A stretch of DNA of 64,000 bases, taken from an uncultured Muribaculaceae bacterium. GTDB taxonomy: Bacteria; Bacteroidota; Bacteroidia; Bacteroidales; Muribaculaceae. The notes below the pieces were generated by a model, which saw nothing but the letters and a program-made list of their open reading frames with translations, was not told the origin of the DNA and made no database searches. The stretch is taken from NCBI GenBank assembly GCA_910586995.1, contig CAJUKZ010000005.1, forward strand, positions 62,001 through 126,000, read 5' to 3'. Every line of letters begins with the position of its first letter. Positions within the stretch are counted from its first letter, which is position 1. Shown piece after piece: positions 34,006 to 42,998 of the stretch. Both the position numbers and the translations under genes were made by a program.

Positions 34006-34247
34006 GTGAAACCGAACTATACCTGCGCGGAAATAAGAATGCCGCTATAATAACGGCAATGTCTGAACTTTTCAGTGTTTCTATCCAAGAAGCCACAAAT
34101 ATATACTACCAGTCAGAGACAGCACAACTGATTGAAGAAAAGGTGGCTGATCTCCATTGCCGCAGTGAGAAGTATCTCGCCACTATTGTGTGGGAAGAGT
34201 ACTTAGAAAATAACAAACCGTCCAAACCGCATAAGAGAGGTAAATAA
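34002..34247 (+). CDS. DUF3791-like protein (second copy)
   Basis: 81 residues from the ATG at 34002, which overlaps the DUF3990 stop. Its middle ADLHCRSEKYLATIVWEEY matches the LHT-S-YL--I core of DUF3791, but it is diverged from the first copy (few identities outside this block) and carries a basic C-terminal tail (NKPSKPHKRGK). Two different DUF3791-type partners around one DUF3990 suggest a three-gene unit, perhaps a double antitoxin or an antitoxin plus regulator (inference). The assignment is from the signature alone. Confidence 0.7.
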   Translation: MSETELYLRGNKNAAIITAMSELFSVSIQEATNIYYQSETAQLIEEKVADLHCRSEKYLATIVWEEYLENNKPSKPHKRGK

Positions 34248-34388
34248 AATAGAGGCTGGACAAAAGCAAGGAACGACTCGTGCCAAAATTTGCCGATGCA
34301 GGCAACCGGATAACACTTTACCTGCATCCAACCTCGAAATCGCCGTCCTCCTTTTAATATAATAGCAGCGTTAATAATAATATAAGAA

Positions 34389-34423
34389 CGCCCGACTTTA
34401 CATTTTTGGTGTAAAATCGGGCG
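34389..34423. terminator. Bidirectional terminator between the cassette and tRNA-Ser (CGA)
   Basis: Stem CGCCCGA-x-TTTACA with its complement around loop TTTTTGG. It lies 142 bp after the cassette on the plus strand and 37 bp after tRNA-Ser on the minus strand, so it can serve both. Confidence 0.6.
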
Positions 34424-34459
34424 TTAGCCCTACAATCTACTGATAATCAGTATATTTTG

Positions 34460-34546
34460 CGGAAAGACAGGGATTCGAACCCTGGGTACCCGTAAGGGTA
34501 CAACGGTTTTCGAGACCGTCCCAATCGACCGCTCTGGCATCTTTCC
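34460..34546 (-). tRNA. tRNA-Ser (CGA)
   Basis: 87 nt with a long variable arm (TACCC...GGGTA), acceptor GGAAAGA/TCTTTCC, anticodon stem ACGGT/ACCGT, loop CTCGAAA (anticodon CGA) and discriminator G. Confidence 0.93.
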
Positions 34547-34601
34547 TTCAGTCGACCGCCGGATTTTTAGGCCTATATGCCCTACCCGGCTATTTTGACT
34601 G

Positions 34602-34632
34602 CAAAGTTACTAAGTTTTTCACAACAGGCAAA
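34602..34632 (-). promoter_or_regulatory. Promoter of tRNA-Ser (CGA)
   Basis: Minus strand TTTG (34632-34629), 19 bp, TAACTTTG (34609-34602). Confidence 0.7.
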
Positions 34633-34671
34633 TGTTTATGCCTTTTTTTGCCCTATTTTTATCATGCATGC

Positions 34672-34701
34672 TTTGTTTTGAATATTTTTTGCTTATATTT
34701 G
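34672..34701 (+). promoter_or_regulatory. Promoter of prmC-recX
   Basis: TTTG at 34672-34675, 18 bp, TATATTTG at 34694-34701; ATG follows at 34739. Confidence 0.65.
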
Positions 34702-34738
34702 CCTCCGTTTTTAACTATGCTTAATTAACAATTGCGGG

Positions 34739-35599
34739 ATGACACTTAAAATACTCCTTACCGACGCCACCGAAAGGCTCACTCAGGCAACCTCCTCAAA
34801 AGGCGAGGCTCAGGCTATGGTGCGCATGATAATGGAGCATTTGAAAGGCTACAATCCTGCCGACTGTGTAATACACTCTACCGACTCCGTGACTCCTTGG
34901 CTCGAGCATGAAGTCAACATGATAGTATCGCGTGTCGAAGGGGGAGAACCAATCCAGTATGTGCTTGGTGTGGCCCGGTTTATGGGCAATGACTTCAAGG
35001 TGACGCACGACACACTTATCCCACGGCCAGAGACGGCCATGCTCGTGGACATGATCACCGACAGGAACTCACAGCGCACCGACCTGCGTGTGCTCGACAT
35101 AGGCACAGGATCAGGATGCATAGCTATTTCTCTTGCCAAAGCGCTGAAGTTTGCGCAGGAGCGGGCTACCGACATCTCACCGGCAGCGCTTGAAGTTGCC
35201 CGTCAGAACGCCGCGGCATTGAAAGCCGGAGTCACATTCGCTCTCGAGGATATATTGTCAGCCTCCGCCCCCGTGGATGCCTACGATATCATAGTCTCCA
35301 ACCCTCCCTACATCGCTGAATCTGAAGCAGAGACGATGGAGTCGCACGTCAAGGATCAGGAACCGGCTTCTGCACTGTTTGTCCCCGACAGCAATCCGCT
35401 GCTGTACTACAAGGCCATAGCCGCATATGCCATCAAGGCACTTTCTCCCGCCGGAGAATTATATCTGGAGATCAATCCTCTGTTCGCCGACGAACTGTCC
35501 GCAATGCTCCGGGAATCCGGATTCACAGAAGTGGAATTACATCCCGACTTTTACGGAAAGACAAGATTCGCAACTGCCAAAAAGCCTGCCAACGGATGA
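34739..35599 (+). CDS. prmC: Peptide chain release factor N5-glutamine methyltransferase
   Basis: A 286-residue protein with an N-terminal helical domain and a SAM-binding Rossmann domain: TLIPRPETAMLVDMI, VLDIGTGSGCIAISLAK, and the glutamine-binding NPPYIAES motif. PrmC methylates the Gln of the GGQ motif of RF1 and RF2, which improves translation termination. Its stop overlaps the recX start (ATGA at 35596-35599), so the two are translationally coupled. Complete and normal length. Confidence 0.95.
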   Translation: MTLKILLTDATERLTQATSSKGEAQAMVRMIMEHLKGYNPADCVIHSTDSVTPWLEHEVNMIVSRVEGGEPIQYVLGVARFMGNDFKVTHDTLIPRPETAMLVDMITDRNSQRTDLRVLDIGTGSGCIAISLAKALKFAQERATDISPAALEVARQNAAALKAGVTFALEDILSASAPVDAYDIIVSNPPYIAESEAETMESHVKDQEPASALFVPDSNPLLYYKAIAAYAIKALSPAGELYLEINPLFADELSAMLRESGFTEVELHPDFYGKTRFATAKKPANG

Positions 35600-36078
35600 A
35601 GAAAAACGCCAAAACGATTCTTACGCCCGAAAAGGCACTCGCAAGGATGCAGACACTGTGCGCCAAATCGGAGCAGTGCTCATTCGACATCGCGCAGAAG
35701 CTGAAACGTGCGGGATTGTCCGGAGCAGACATCAAGCAGACAATAGCCTCGCTCACAGCCTCCAGATTCATCGACGACACCCGCTATGCCCGTGCGTTCG
35801 CAGCCGACAAGGTCCGATTCTCACATTGGGGAAGGCGCAAGATAAGTTTTGCCCTGCGTCTCAAAAAAATAAGTCCCGAGCTCATCGAGAATGCCTTTGA
35901 GGCTGTACCGGAGAGTGACTACACCAAGGCTGTAATGGCTGCTGCATCGGCAAAGTCGCGTGACATGGATCGTCCGTTCTCTCCTGCCGACAAAGCCAAG
36001 ATCTTCCGCTTTCTCGCATCTCGCGGATTCGAAACAGAGTATATAACAAGTGCGCTCGAAGCACTTAACCAAACATAA
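35596..36078 (+). CDS. recX: Regulatory protein RecX
   Basis: A 160-residue helical protein with three tandem three-helix units: KALARMQTLCAKSEQCSFDIAQKLKRAGL, DIKQTIASLTASRFIDDTRYARAFAAD and a C-terminal RFLASRGFETEYITSAL (each quoted as short landmarks). RecX binds RecA filaments and inhibits recombination. The coupling to prmC rather than recA is common in Bacteroidales. Start overlaps the prmC stop. Confidence 0.88.
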   Translation: MKKNAKTILTPEKALARMQTLCAKSEQCSFDIAQKLKRAGLSGADIKQTIASLTASRFIDDTRYARAFAADKVRFSHWGRRKISFALRLKKISPELIENAFEAVPESDYTKAVMAAASAKSRDMDRPFSPADKAKIFRFLASRGFETEYITSALEALNQT

Positions 36079-36180
36079 TTTTGAACTCTTTTTTTCGGAG
36101 GAGTGTTATTCTTTTACAAACGGAAAAAGCTTACCCGAAAAAATTAAGTAAACGTTTTAACAAGTTTATACCTACCAATT

Positions 36181-37317
36181 ATGAAAAAGATGATTGTAAT
36201 GGCTGCACTCGCCGCAGGTGCAATGGCAGCCTCAGCTCAGACAGCGATCGAATCTCCTCGATTCTTTGACAACTGGTCGATTGGTCTCGACGGTGGTGTC
36301 ACGACTCCTATGACCAACCACGCCTTCTTCGGCGACATGAGAGGCATCGTGGGCCTGCATATCGACAAGCAGATCACGCCTGCATTCGCCCTTGGCGTTG
36401 AAGGTGCGTTCGGAATCAACACCTCCACAGTACGCGGACCGCACAGCTACACCGCGTTCGACAACTCATACGTTGGCGCATACGGTGCTGTAAACCTTAT
36501 GAACCTGTTCGGTGGTTATCCCTGCCAGCGTCGCGTATTCGAGATCGAGGCAGTGGCCGGTGCAGGATGGGGACACCTCTATGAGACAGAAGTTGACGAC
36601 TATAACTACTTCGCAACCAAAGTCGGACTTAATTTCAACTTCAACGTTTCCCAGAACGTGACCATCGCCCTCAAGCCTTCTATTGTTTGGGATATGACAA
36701 CCCGCGGCGCAGAGCAGAGTTCGGCTGCATACAATGCCAACTATGCCGACGTCAACATCATGGCAGGCGTGACATACCACTTCGGCAACGGCTTCAAGTG
36801 TGTAACTCCCTACAATCAGTCTGAAATCGACGCCCTCAACGGTGTGATCAACGACCTCCGCGGCACTGTAGAAGCTCAGGCAGCAGCCAACGCAGCCCTT
36901 CAGGACGTGAACGACGGTCTCGCAGCCGACCTTGCAGCATGCATGTCGCGCAAGCCCGAAGTGATCAAGGAAGTTCAGACCAACAACAACCTCAGCTCCG
37001 TACGCTACGTCTTCTTCAAGATAGGCTCACACGCCATCGGCGCAGACCAGCAGCCTAATGTCGAGATGATCGCAGCCTATATGAAGAACCATCCCGAAAG
37101 CAAGGTAGTGGTAAAGGGTTATGCTTCTCCCGACGGTCCTGAAGAAGTCAACATCCGTCTTGCCAACCAGCGCGCACAGGCCGTTAAGGACTCACTCGTT
37201 AAGCGCTACAAGATCTCTGCCGACCGCATCAAAGCAGAAGGCGAAGGCATTGGCAACATGTTCAAGGAAGAATCTTGGAACCGCGTAGCAATCTGCGTCC
37301 TCGACGAGACAAAGTAA
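36181..37317 (+). CDS. OmpA family outer-membrane protein
   Basis: A 378-residue protein with a signal peptide (MKKMIVMAALAAGAMAASAQ), an N-terminal eight-strand barrel (about 25-210; SIGLDGGVTTPMTNH, YHFGNGFKCVTPYN), a coiled linker (INDLRGTVEAQAAANAALQ) and a C-terminal OmpA domain that binds peptidoglycan (VRYVFFKIGSHAIG, KGYASPDGPEEVN, NQRAQAVKDSL). It anchors the outer membrane to the cell wall and is usually abundant. Codon use looks highly biased, matching strong expression, and a strong terminator follows. Confidence 0.93.
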   Translation: MKKMIVMAALAAGAMAASAQTAIESPRFFDNWSIGLDGGVTTPMTNHAFFGDMRGIVGLHIDKQITPAFALGVEGAFGINTSTVRGPHSYTAFDNSYVGAYGAVNLMNLFGGYPCQRRVFEIEAVAGAGWGHLYETEVDDYNYFATKVGLNFNFNVSQNVTIALKPSIVWDMTTRGAEQSSAAYNANYADVNIMAGVTYHFGNGFKCVTPYNQSEIDALNGVINDLRGTVEAQAAANAALQDVNDGLAADLAACMSRKPEVIKEVQTNNNLSSVRYVFFKIGSHAIGADQQPNVEMIAAYMKNHPESKVVVKGYASPDGPEEVNIRLANQRAQAVKDSLVKRYKISADRIKAEGEGIGNMFKEESWNRVAICVLDETK

Positions 37318-37345
37318 ACTCCGCAAAGCACATTCTATAAATATC

Positions 37346-37385
37346 GCCACCTGCCCGCACAACGTCGAGGCAGGTGGCTTTATTA
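37346..37385 (+). terminator. Terminator of the OmpA-family gene
   Basis: 10-bp stem GCCACCTGCC/GGCAGGTGGC (37346-37378) followed by TTTATTATA, 29 bp past the stop. Confidence 0.85.
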
Positions 37386-37405
37386 TATGCCCATACACAA
37401 TTGAA

Positions 37406-37439
37406 GCGGGGCGCGTCCTTTATAAGAGACACGCCCCGC
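37406..37439 (-). terminator. Terminator of the fimbrial operon
   Basis: 12-bp stem (GCGGGGCGCGTC against GACACGCCCCGC, one C-A mismatch on one strand) lying 22 bp past the stop of the last fimbrial gene on the minus strand. Confidence 0.65.
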
Positions 37440-37460
37440 GGTTCTATATTATAGACTATC

Positions 37461-40400
37461 CTAATTCACCATGCGCACAAAGCAGGCACTGGTATTGTAG
37501 TTGCCGGTTCCGCTTGCGCCAGAGTCCAGAAAGAGGTCTGCGGCCATGAATCCGAAGTAATCAAATGTAAAATAATTAATATCCCATCCAAGATATGTCT
37601 GAGTGCCGTCACCAGCACCAAGATTGATTGTGTGAGGAGAGGCAAGCCAATATATTGCGCCCGGCCTGCGCCACAGATCATAGAACAATGGACGGCAATC
37701 CACATTATTTTTATAGTAATCGTTTCGTGCGGCATATTTGAGCAGTCCCGCATAGTCCAGGAATTTACTTGAGCTATTGGGATCATTCCTCGGCTGGTCA
37801 GGATCTCCTCCTTGAGAACGATTTTCAGTTCTCCTATGCCCGTAGCCGGAGTTACCTATAGGCAGGAAAATATTGTTGGCAAAGTAAGCACTATTCGCAT
37901 TCTGATTATAAATGAATACACCCCTCATGCCCTGTTTTGCTTTTTCTGTATTATTCCATATATATCCGTAAGCATCCTGAATGGTCTTTGCACACTCCGT
38001 TGCTCCGTCGCCATAGAGCACACCATAGCCATAACCGATATCCGCAGATTTACGCATATCATTATAATCCGTCAGTGTGGCTATTCTACCGCTTACACCA
38101 GGCTTGCCGGCATTTGTGTTATCGAAATTCTGTGTTCTTGATGATTTCGCCCAGACCCCCTTCCACTTAGTAGTTTTCATAGTGGTTGAATAGTCTGATG
38201 TTGCAATATTAAGATCTTTATCGCGCGGATCTTGGAAGTCCTTGAAAGTAACATTGATCCATATAGGCTTGTCATTCTTGTTGGTCGATGCATCAAGTGG
38301 CATATCCAAGTTGCCATACTTGAATAAGGAACCTTCTTCCTGCGGCAACTTACACTCCGTGTCTTTGGTTCGCAGATTTGTATAATGCCATTGCGGACCC
38401 TTATCCAACAATTGTACTTTACCAGAACCTTTGCGCACGAAGATAAGATGCTGGCACGTGTAGTCATGATACTCTACGCGTATCACAGCCTCACCCGGCG
38501 TACCTGTAAACTGCACATTGAACTGCAGGTCGCTACCGGTCTTACCATCAATCATACTATTTCCTCCAGTGCCTCTGCTGAGACCGAGTGTCACGATCTG
38601 ATCACCGAGTACCTCTGCACGCCAACGTCCTTCAGAAGCAAGATTGATGAAGTCTGTATCCTCCTCTCGTGGGAGTACCAACAGTTCGGCCCAGAAGTCG
38701 CTGTTATCGTTCTCAGTGCGGTATATACCCTTTGGATTGACGATACGACGCACCTGAGTGATGGGGACGGTCTCCACTATCGAAGGTTTGCTTTCAGCAT
38801 CTCCCTCGAGCCATATCTGATACTTGACCATAGCGCCACGCTGATAGGCTACATAAGGATTATTGCCGGTATAAGCTGAAGACTTGATCATCTGCTTTGC
38901 TCGGGTATACATCGGTATCTTCAGTTCATAGACAAGTGAATCCGGATCTTTGTCGTTGAGCTTCACATAGTACTCATCACCGGTCTCCTCCTTATAATTC
39001 TTCGGAACTACAGTAAGTTCGATCGGCGGTGGATTCACAGCACGGTTATCCTTGCTGTGCCAAGCATCCTTGGTGACAGGATCAACCGACATGTCGGAAT
39101 ATTCGCGACTGTGACGCAGGTGGCTGTAATAATACTTTGCATTATCGTCGGTAGGACCGTATTTTGCTGAATTACCTGTCAGCACCGGCTCCTTAGTCTT
39201 TCTCAACGATAGGAATCCATGCCACTGATAATTATCCTTGGCATCGACACCCGCACCCCAGTACACACCTTGCTCACCCCACGACGGACTTTGTGTCGCT
39301 CCCGTGGGCCACCAATGGTTTTCCACTATGTCGGCCTGGATCTTCTTGATCTTCTTGTTGCCCGAGGATATGGATATCGAATGATAGGCCGAGTGGTTGT
39401 AGAGATAGGATATGAACATCGGCGGAATCATGGCGCTTGGCTTACGCACCTTATAGTCGATGTGGAAGTCCACATCGTTGGCATAGCCCTTGAACGTCAT
39501 CGTAAGCTTATAGTGATAGTTGCGCTCGGCAGCATAGTCGTCGATCACATTCTTGCCGAGCATGAAGCGGTAAGTGATAGGCCCTTGCGACATCTTGCCC
39601 TCGGCTATGGACATATAGTATCCCTTGATCTCCACATATGTGCCATAGGGACGACCGTCTTTCCACGCCTCACTGGTCTCAAACTTGCCGCCGGGATAGC
39701 TTACCTGCTTGTTCTCGCCGGACACATCCTGACGCTTGTCCGTCACCGTACCTACCTTACCCTTGGGCTGTATATTCTCGAAGAAGAACAGCGAGTTGGC
39801 ATCGTCCGCATGGCTTCCCACCAAGGGACCGCCGCATGTCACACGATTCTTATAGTCAGCAGTGAAGTCATAGAGATCGTCCGGCTCTGTATCACCCTGA
39901 TAATACTTTATAGTATCGCCATCGACAAGCTTATATCCGTTGGCTATACGGTTGTAATCGTTATCAGCTCCGAGCAGACAGTCGTAGGGCATATCCTTGA
40001 TCTGAGCCGATTTTATGTAGACGAACACGCCTTCCTTGAGGCCGCTGCCGTCGTACACGATCGTAAGTTTCGACACAGCCCTGCGAAGCCATGCATGCAG
40101 TGTGCCTGTACCGCGCACCACCACCTCGGGCGCGTTGAACGTCGTGGGCGGGTTCTCTGTGTCGGAAGTGGTGAAGAATCCGAACATAGCATCGTTCTGC
40201 TCTGTCTTTTCCTTCCATGTGAGCTGCACGTTCTTTATCTCGTCCTCTGTGGGATTCGGGCCGAGACTTGAAAGGTCATAGTTGGCTATCGCATAGATGC
40301 GGTAGCGGTCGTTGTAGAGCCTGAGCTTGAATTCGGCATGCCCTGTCTGAGTCTCTGTGGAGTTTATCGTGTCGGGACGTGTGTTGGGACGCACGTCGCG

Positions 40401-40667
40401 CACTGTGAAATCGTCAATGCGCTGTGTAAGCACATTCGTACCGTCCAGTTGATAGACAGCGACCCACAGTTCGTTTATTTCCTTTATTGTATCGCCCTTC
40501 ATGCCCCTCGACTTCGTCAGCGCCGGAGTGAAGTCGCGGAAGTCAAGACGCATCGTCAGCAGACTTTCGCCATCCGGAATGCCGTACTCACGTCCGAAGT
40601 CGTCATCGCACGCGGTCAGGCCGGCCAACATGGCCAGCAGAAGCAGATAATGATATATTTTGTTCAT
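37461..40667 (-). CDS. Large fimbrial-locus lipoprotein, DUF4906-like (probable tip/adhesin component)
   Basis: The start at 40667 gives a lipoprotein signal (MNKIYHYLLLLAMLAGLTAC); an alternative ATG at 40715 overlaps the previous stop (TGATG) and would add 16 residues. About 1068 residues. The N-terminal part resembles fimbrillin proteins (KEINELWVAVYQLDGTNV, DRYRIYAIANY); the middle contains repeated Ig-like or beta domains (VETVPITQVRRIVNPKGIYRTEN; LQFNVQFTGTPGEAVIRVEYHDY), typical of the DUF4906 proteins that end Mfa-type loci. It ends in a Gly/Asn/aromatic-rich region (YWLASPHTINLGAG, FMAADLFLDSGAS). It is the last gene of the fimbrial operon, so by analogy a tip or adhesive component. 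Function not shown. Confidence 0.75.
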   Translation of the reverse strand: MNKIYHYLLLLAMLAGLTACDDDFGREYGIPDGESLLTMRLDFRDFTPALTKSRGMKGDTIKEINELWVAVYQLDGTNVLTQRIDDFTVRDVRPNTRPDTINSTETQTGHAEFKLRLYNDRYRIYAIANYDLSSLGPNPTEDEIKNVQLTWKEKTEQNDAMFGFFTTSDTENPPTTFNAPEVVVRGTGTLHAWLRRAVSKLTIVYDGSGLKEGVFVYIKSAQIKDMPYDCLLGADNDYNRIANGYKLVDGDTIKYYQGDTEPDDLYDFTADYKNRVTCGGPLVGSHADDANSLFFFENIQPKGKVGTVTDKRQDVSGENKQVSYPGGKFETSEAWKDGRPYGTYVEIKGYYMSIAEGKMSQGPITYRFMLGKNVIDDYAAERNYHYKLTMTFKGYANDVDFHIDYKVRKPSAMIPPMFISYLYNHSAYHSISISSGNKKIKKIQADIVENHWWPTGATQSPSWGEQGVYWGAGVDAKDNYQWHGFLSLRKTKEPVLTGNSAKYGPTDDNAKYYYSHLRHSREYSDMSVDPVTKDAWHSKDNRAVNPPPIELTVVPKNYKEETGDEYYVKLNDKDPDSLVYELKIPMYTRAKQMIKSSAYTGNNPYVAYQRGAMVKYQIWLEGDAESKPSIVETVPITQVRRIVNPKGIYRTENDNSDFWAELLVLPREEDTDFINLASEGRWRAEVLGDQIVTLGLSRGTGGNSMIDGKTGSDLQFNVQFTGTPGEAVIRVEYHDYTCQHLIFVRKGSGKVQLLDKGPQWHYTNLRTKDTECKLPQEEGSLFKYGNLDMPLDASTNKNDKPIWINVTFKDFQDPRDKDLNIATSDYSTTMKTTKWKGVWAKSSRTQNFDNTNAGKPGVSGRIATLTDYNDMRKSADIGYGYGVLYGDGATECAKTIQDAYGYIWNNTEKAKQGMRGVFIYNQNANSAYFANNIFLPIGNSGYGHRRTENRSQGGDPDQPRNDPNSSSKFLDYAGLLKYAARNDYYKNNVDCRPLFYDLWRRPGAIYWLASPHTINLGAGDGTQTYLGWDINYFTFDYFGFMAADLFLDSGASGTGNYNTSACFVRMVN

Positions 40668-40714
40668 ATTCAATATTGGACTTTTTGAAGATTGGAGAGA
40701 TATGGCCTCATACA

Positions 40715-41899
40715 TCAGGGATTCTCAGGATCGATGCCGAAGCCGGGTTTCAGTATCACCTCCCCATAGGGAAGCACATCCACCTCGAAGCTGGCATCCA
40801 CCACACTGCGCTTTACGGCAAACTTGTAGTAGTAATTGCGCCTGATGTCGAAGATGTCGCCGACCTGCGATCCTGCAGGAGCGGTGCTGTAATATTTGAA
40901 GTCAATGTCGAAATGAGCGCCGTCGCTGTACCAGATCCGCAGCATGGCTCTTTCAGCGTCCGGACGTCCTGTGTTCCTGTATTCAGGGAGGTAAGTCACA
41001 AATTTACCGTCGGAGGCCGTCTCCATTGCTATAGCGTCTGCTGTCTCGCTTGCGTCAGGCACGGTGAGCGTGGCCACATAGTCGGCATCGTAGCTGTACT
41101 TCACATAGTCGTCCTGATGGTTGACACCGGAGGGCGACATGGCGTAGCGCACATTATGGCGGGTCACAGCCACGCGGGTTATCGCGTCTTCCGACTGGGG
41201 AGAGTCCGTCACCTCGACCTTGGCGAGCGCGCGCAGCAGATGCAGACGCTCCGACAGCATGGTCATCTGCCCGTCTTCCTTGAGTTGCACACCGGCAAAC
41301 TGCACGATACCGAACATCGGTATCCGCGAGTCGGCGGTAAGCTCCGCGGGCCATGCACCGTTGCCGTAAGCAGCCAGCGTAGCGGGCTGCCCCACTATGT
41401 CCTCAAGCCGGGATATACCGGGCATCACCTGCGGATAGCGGCCATAATGATTGGCAAGCATCAGCAGTTTGAAAGGCTTGTTGTCGTAGCCTTTCCTGAA
41501 CAGAGAGTCCACATCGAAGCGCAATTCATATGTCTTGCGCGTAGGAGTGGAGGAGAGTCGCAACACCTCAGGATTGTCCACCGCGCATATAAGATAGTCG
41601 TCGGTGTCCAGCAGGTAGACGCGCAGGTCAGGCACACCACCTGAGAGATGTATGTAGTTTTCAAAATCCGTACCGGGATCATAGTCGCCTGCCGGAGTAC
41701 TGCGCATGGCAGTGCTTCCCTGCGATGCGTCGCCGAGTTCGATATACATGCCGAGGCTATAGTCCCCGCTGCCGGTATCTCCGCCTGGAAGTACGGGCTG
41801 CGGCTCGTCGGCCGAGGTGCAACCCACCACGGCGGCAAGCATCGCGGAGAGCGACAATTGCCACAGGCACTGCGTTATATGTCGGATAGTGTCGGTCAT
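40715..41899 (-). CDS. Fimbrial accessory lipoprotein (fimbrillin / Mfa-like minor subunit)
   Basis: 394 residues with a lipoprotein signal (lipobox VVGC, Cys27). The order of features follows fimbrial subunits: an N-terminal beta domain with DLRVYLLDTDDYLICAV near 95, FKLLMLANHYGRYPQV, and RLHLLRALAKVEVTD near 215, then a C-terminal domain ending FEVDVLPYGEVILKPGF. RALAKVEV is the phrase commonly found in Mfa1/FimA-type fimbrillins. It lies between the FimB/Mfa2-like gene and the large DUF4906-like gene, the position of minor tip subunits such as Mfa3/Mfa4. The exact place in the fimbria is inferred. Confidence 0.78.
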   Translation of the reverse strand: MTDTIRHITQCLWQLSLSAMLAAVVGCTSADEPQPVLPGGDTGSGDYSLGMYIELGDASQGSTAMRSTPAGDYDPGTDFENYIHLSGGVPDLRVYLLDTDDYLICAVDNPEVLRLSSTPTRKTYELRFDVDSLFRKGYDNKPFKLLMLANHYGRYPQVMPGISRLEDIVGQPATLAAYGNGAWPAELTADSRIPMFGIVQFAGVQLKEDGQMTMLSERLHLLRALAKVEVTDSPQSEDAITRVAVTRHNVRYAMSPSGVNHQDDYVKYSYDADYVATLTVPDASETADAIAMETASDGKFVTYLPEYRNTGRPDAERAMLRIWYSDGAHFDIDFKYYSTAPAGSQVGDIFDIRRNYYYKFAVKRSVVDASFEVDVLPYGEVILKPGFGIDPENP

Positions 41900-41945
41900 T
41901 TATGTAGATTAAGTGAGTGAGAGAGGATTCGGTTTCTATGGGTCT

Positions 41946-42998
41946 TTAGAGATCTACAATCTGAGGCACTTTATGCCAAGCATTTACATATATATAAGTG
42001 CTCACCCATTCGTCGCGGTCGTCGAGGAAGAACACGAGATCGTATTTATCCTGACGGTCGAGGAAGTCCTGATCATCGAGGCTTTCGTAGTGGCCTTTGA
42101 CCAGCAGCGAATAGTCGATCAGAGGGATATTGAGCACTTCACGGCCCTTGCTGTTGGTAATGATCACGCGCATATCCTGACCCTTGACCAGACGTCCGGT
42201 CGTGAACTGGGCCACGCATGTGTTCACCTGCGTGATGCTTCTCGATGCTGTCTTCGGATCAGTGGGCTTGGGATCGGTAGGATCAGGCGTCACGATACCG
42301 GCTGAGCCAGAGGCCACATTGTGGGGGTGATATGTTATCAGTTCATCGTCCAAAAGGCTGTTGTCCCAATCCATCGAGCCATTGCAGTCGGTGATCCTGA
42401 ATGTGAAATTATCCTTGTCAATGGGCTTTCCTGAAAGGTTCTGGAGCACTACGTTGACGTGATTGGTGTCCTTGACAAGTTCCACGGTGTGTATATGCAC
42501 GCCTTCCTCATCCACGAATGTCTCCTTCTCCACATGGCCGTGATAGAGTCTGTTGAGTGCCTCTTTCGATACTGCACCGGCTTCGTCGCGTCCGCGGTTG
42601 AGCGCGCAGGTGAGTCCGGTGAAGTGTGCCGCATCAGGCACAGTGAAATGAGTGTCCTTGCCCTCGCCGCACCATGCCAGAAGGCGATAGTCGCCCGGTG
42701 GAACGTCCACGTCCATCAGATAGCCGCTGCTACGCACATTGTCGCCGGATTCGCTCTTGCTCCACACGATGTTTCCGGTAGCTGCGTCGATCACGTAAAG
42801 AGTCACTGCGTTCACTTCCTTGTCGAAAGCGTCGGTGAAACTCAGGTTTTTGTCGAAGACAAACTTGACCTTGTGGTAGGGGTCGCAGTCGCCTTCTCCG
42901 TCGTACATCATGCCGTTGCAGGAAGCAAGTGTTGCCACCCCGGCTATCAGGCATGCCGTACGCACTGCTATGTTGTGCAATAATCGGTTGATCTTCAT
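41946..42998 (-). CDS. mfa2: FimB/Mfa2 family fimbrial anchor lipoprotein
   Basis: 350 residues from the ATG at 42998, which gives a lipoprotein signal (CLIAGVATLASC). The motif set is the FimB/Mfa2 one: DGEGDCDPYHKVKFVFD, TLYVIDAATGNIVWSKS, VDVPPGDYRLLAWCGEG. Mfa2 is the outer-membrane anchor and length regulator of Mfa1 fimbriae in Porphyromonas. The gene follows the major subunit after a 316-bp gap containing a terminator, so its level should be lower than that of the subunit. Confidence 0.85.
   Translation of the reverse strand: MKINRLLHNIAVRTACLIAGVATLASCNGMMYDGEGDCDPYHKVKFVFDKNLSFTDAFDKEVNAVTLYVIDAATGNIVWSKSESGDNVRSSGYLMDVDVPPGDYRLLAWCGEGKDTHFTVPDAAHFTGLTCALNRGRDEAGAVSKEALNRLYHGHVEKETFVDEEGVHIHTVELVKDTNHVNVVLQNLSGKPIDKDNFTFRITDCNGSMDWDNSLLDDELITYHPHNVASGSAGIVTPDPTDPKPTDPKTASRSITQVNTCVAQFTTGRLVKGQDMRVIITNSKGREVLNIPLIDYSLLVKGHYESLDDQDFLDRQDKYDLVFFLDDRDEWVSTYIYVNAWHKVPQIVDL

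Noticed and set aside
32730..34546. CRISPR or retron-like array near the tRNA-Ser genes
   Set aside because: Only two copies of the 39-nt repeat exist, no spacers, cas gene or reverse transcriptase was found.
39219..40271. Plus-strand frame of about 350 codons opposite the large fimbrial gene
   Set aside because: Antisense shadow; the minus-strand fimbrial protein has a signal peptide and domain pattern.
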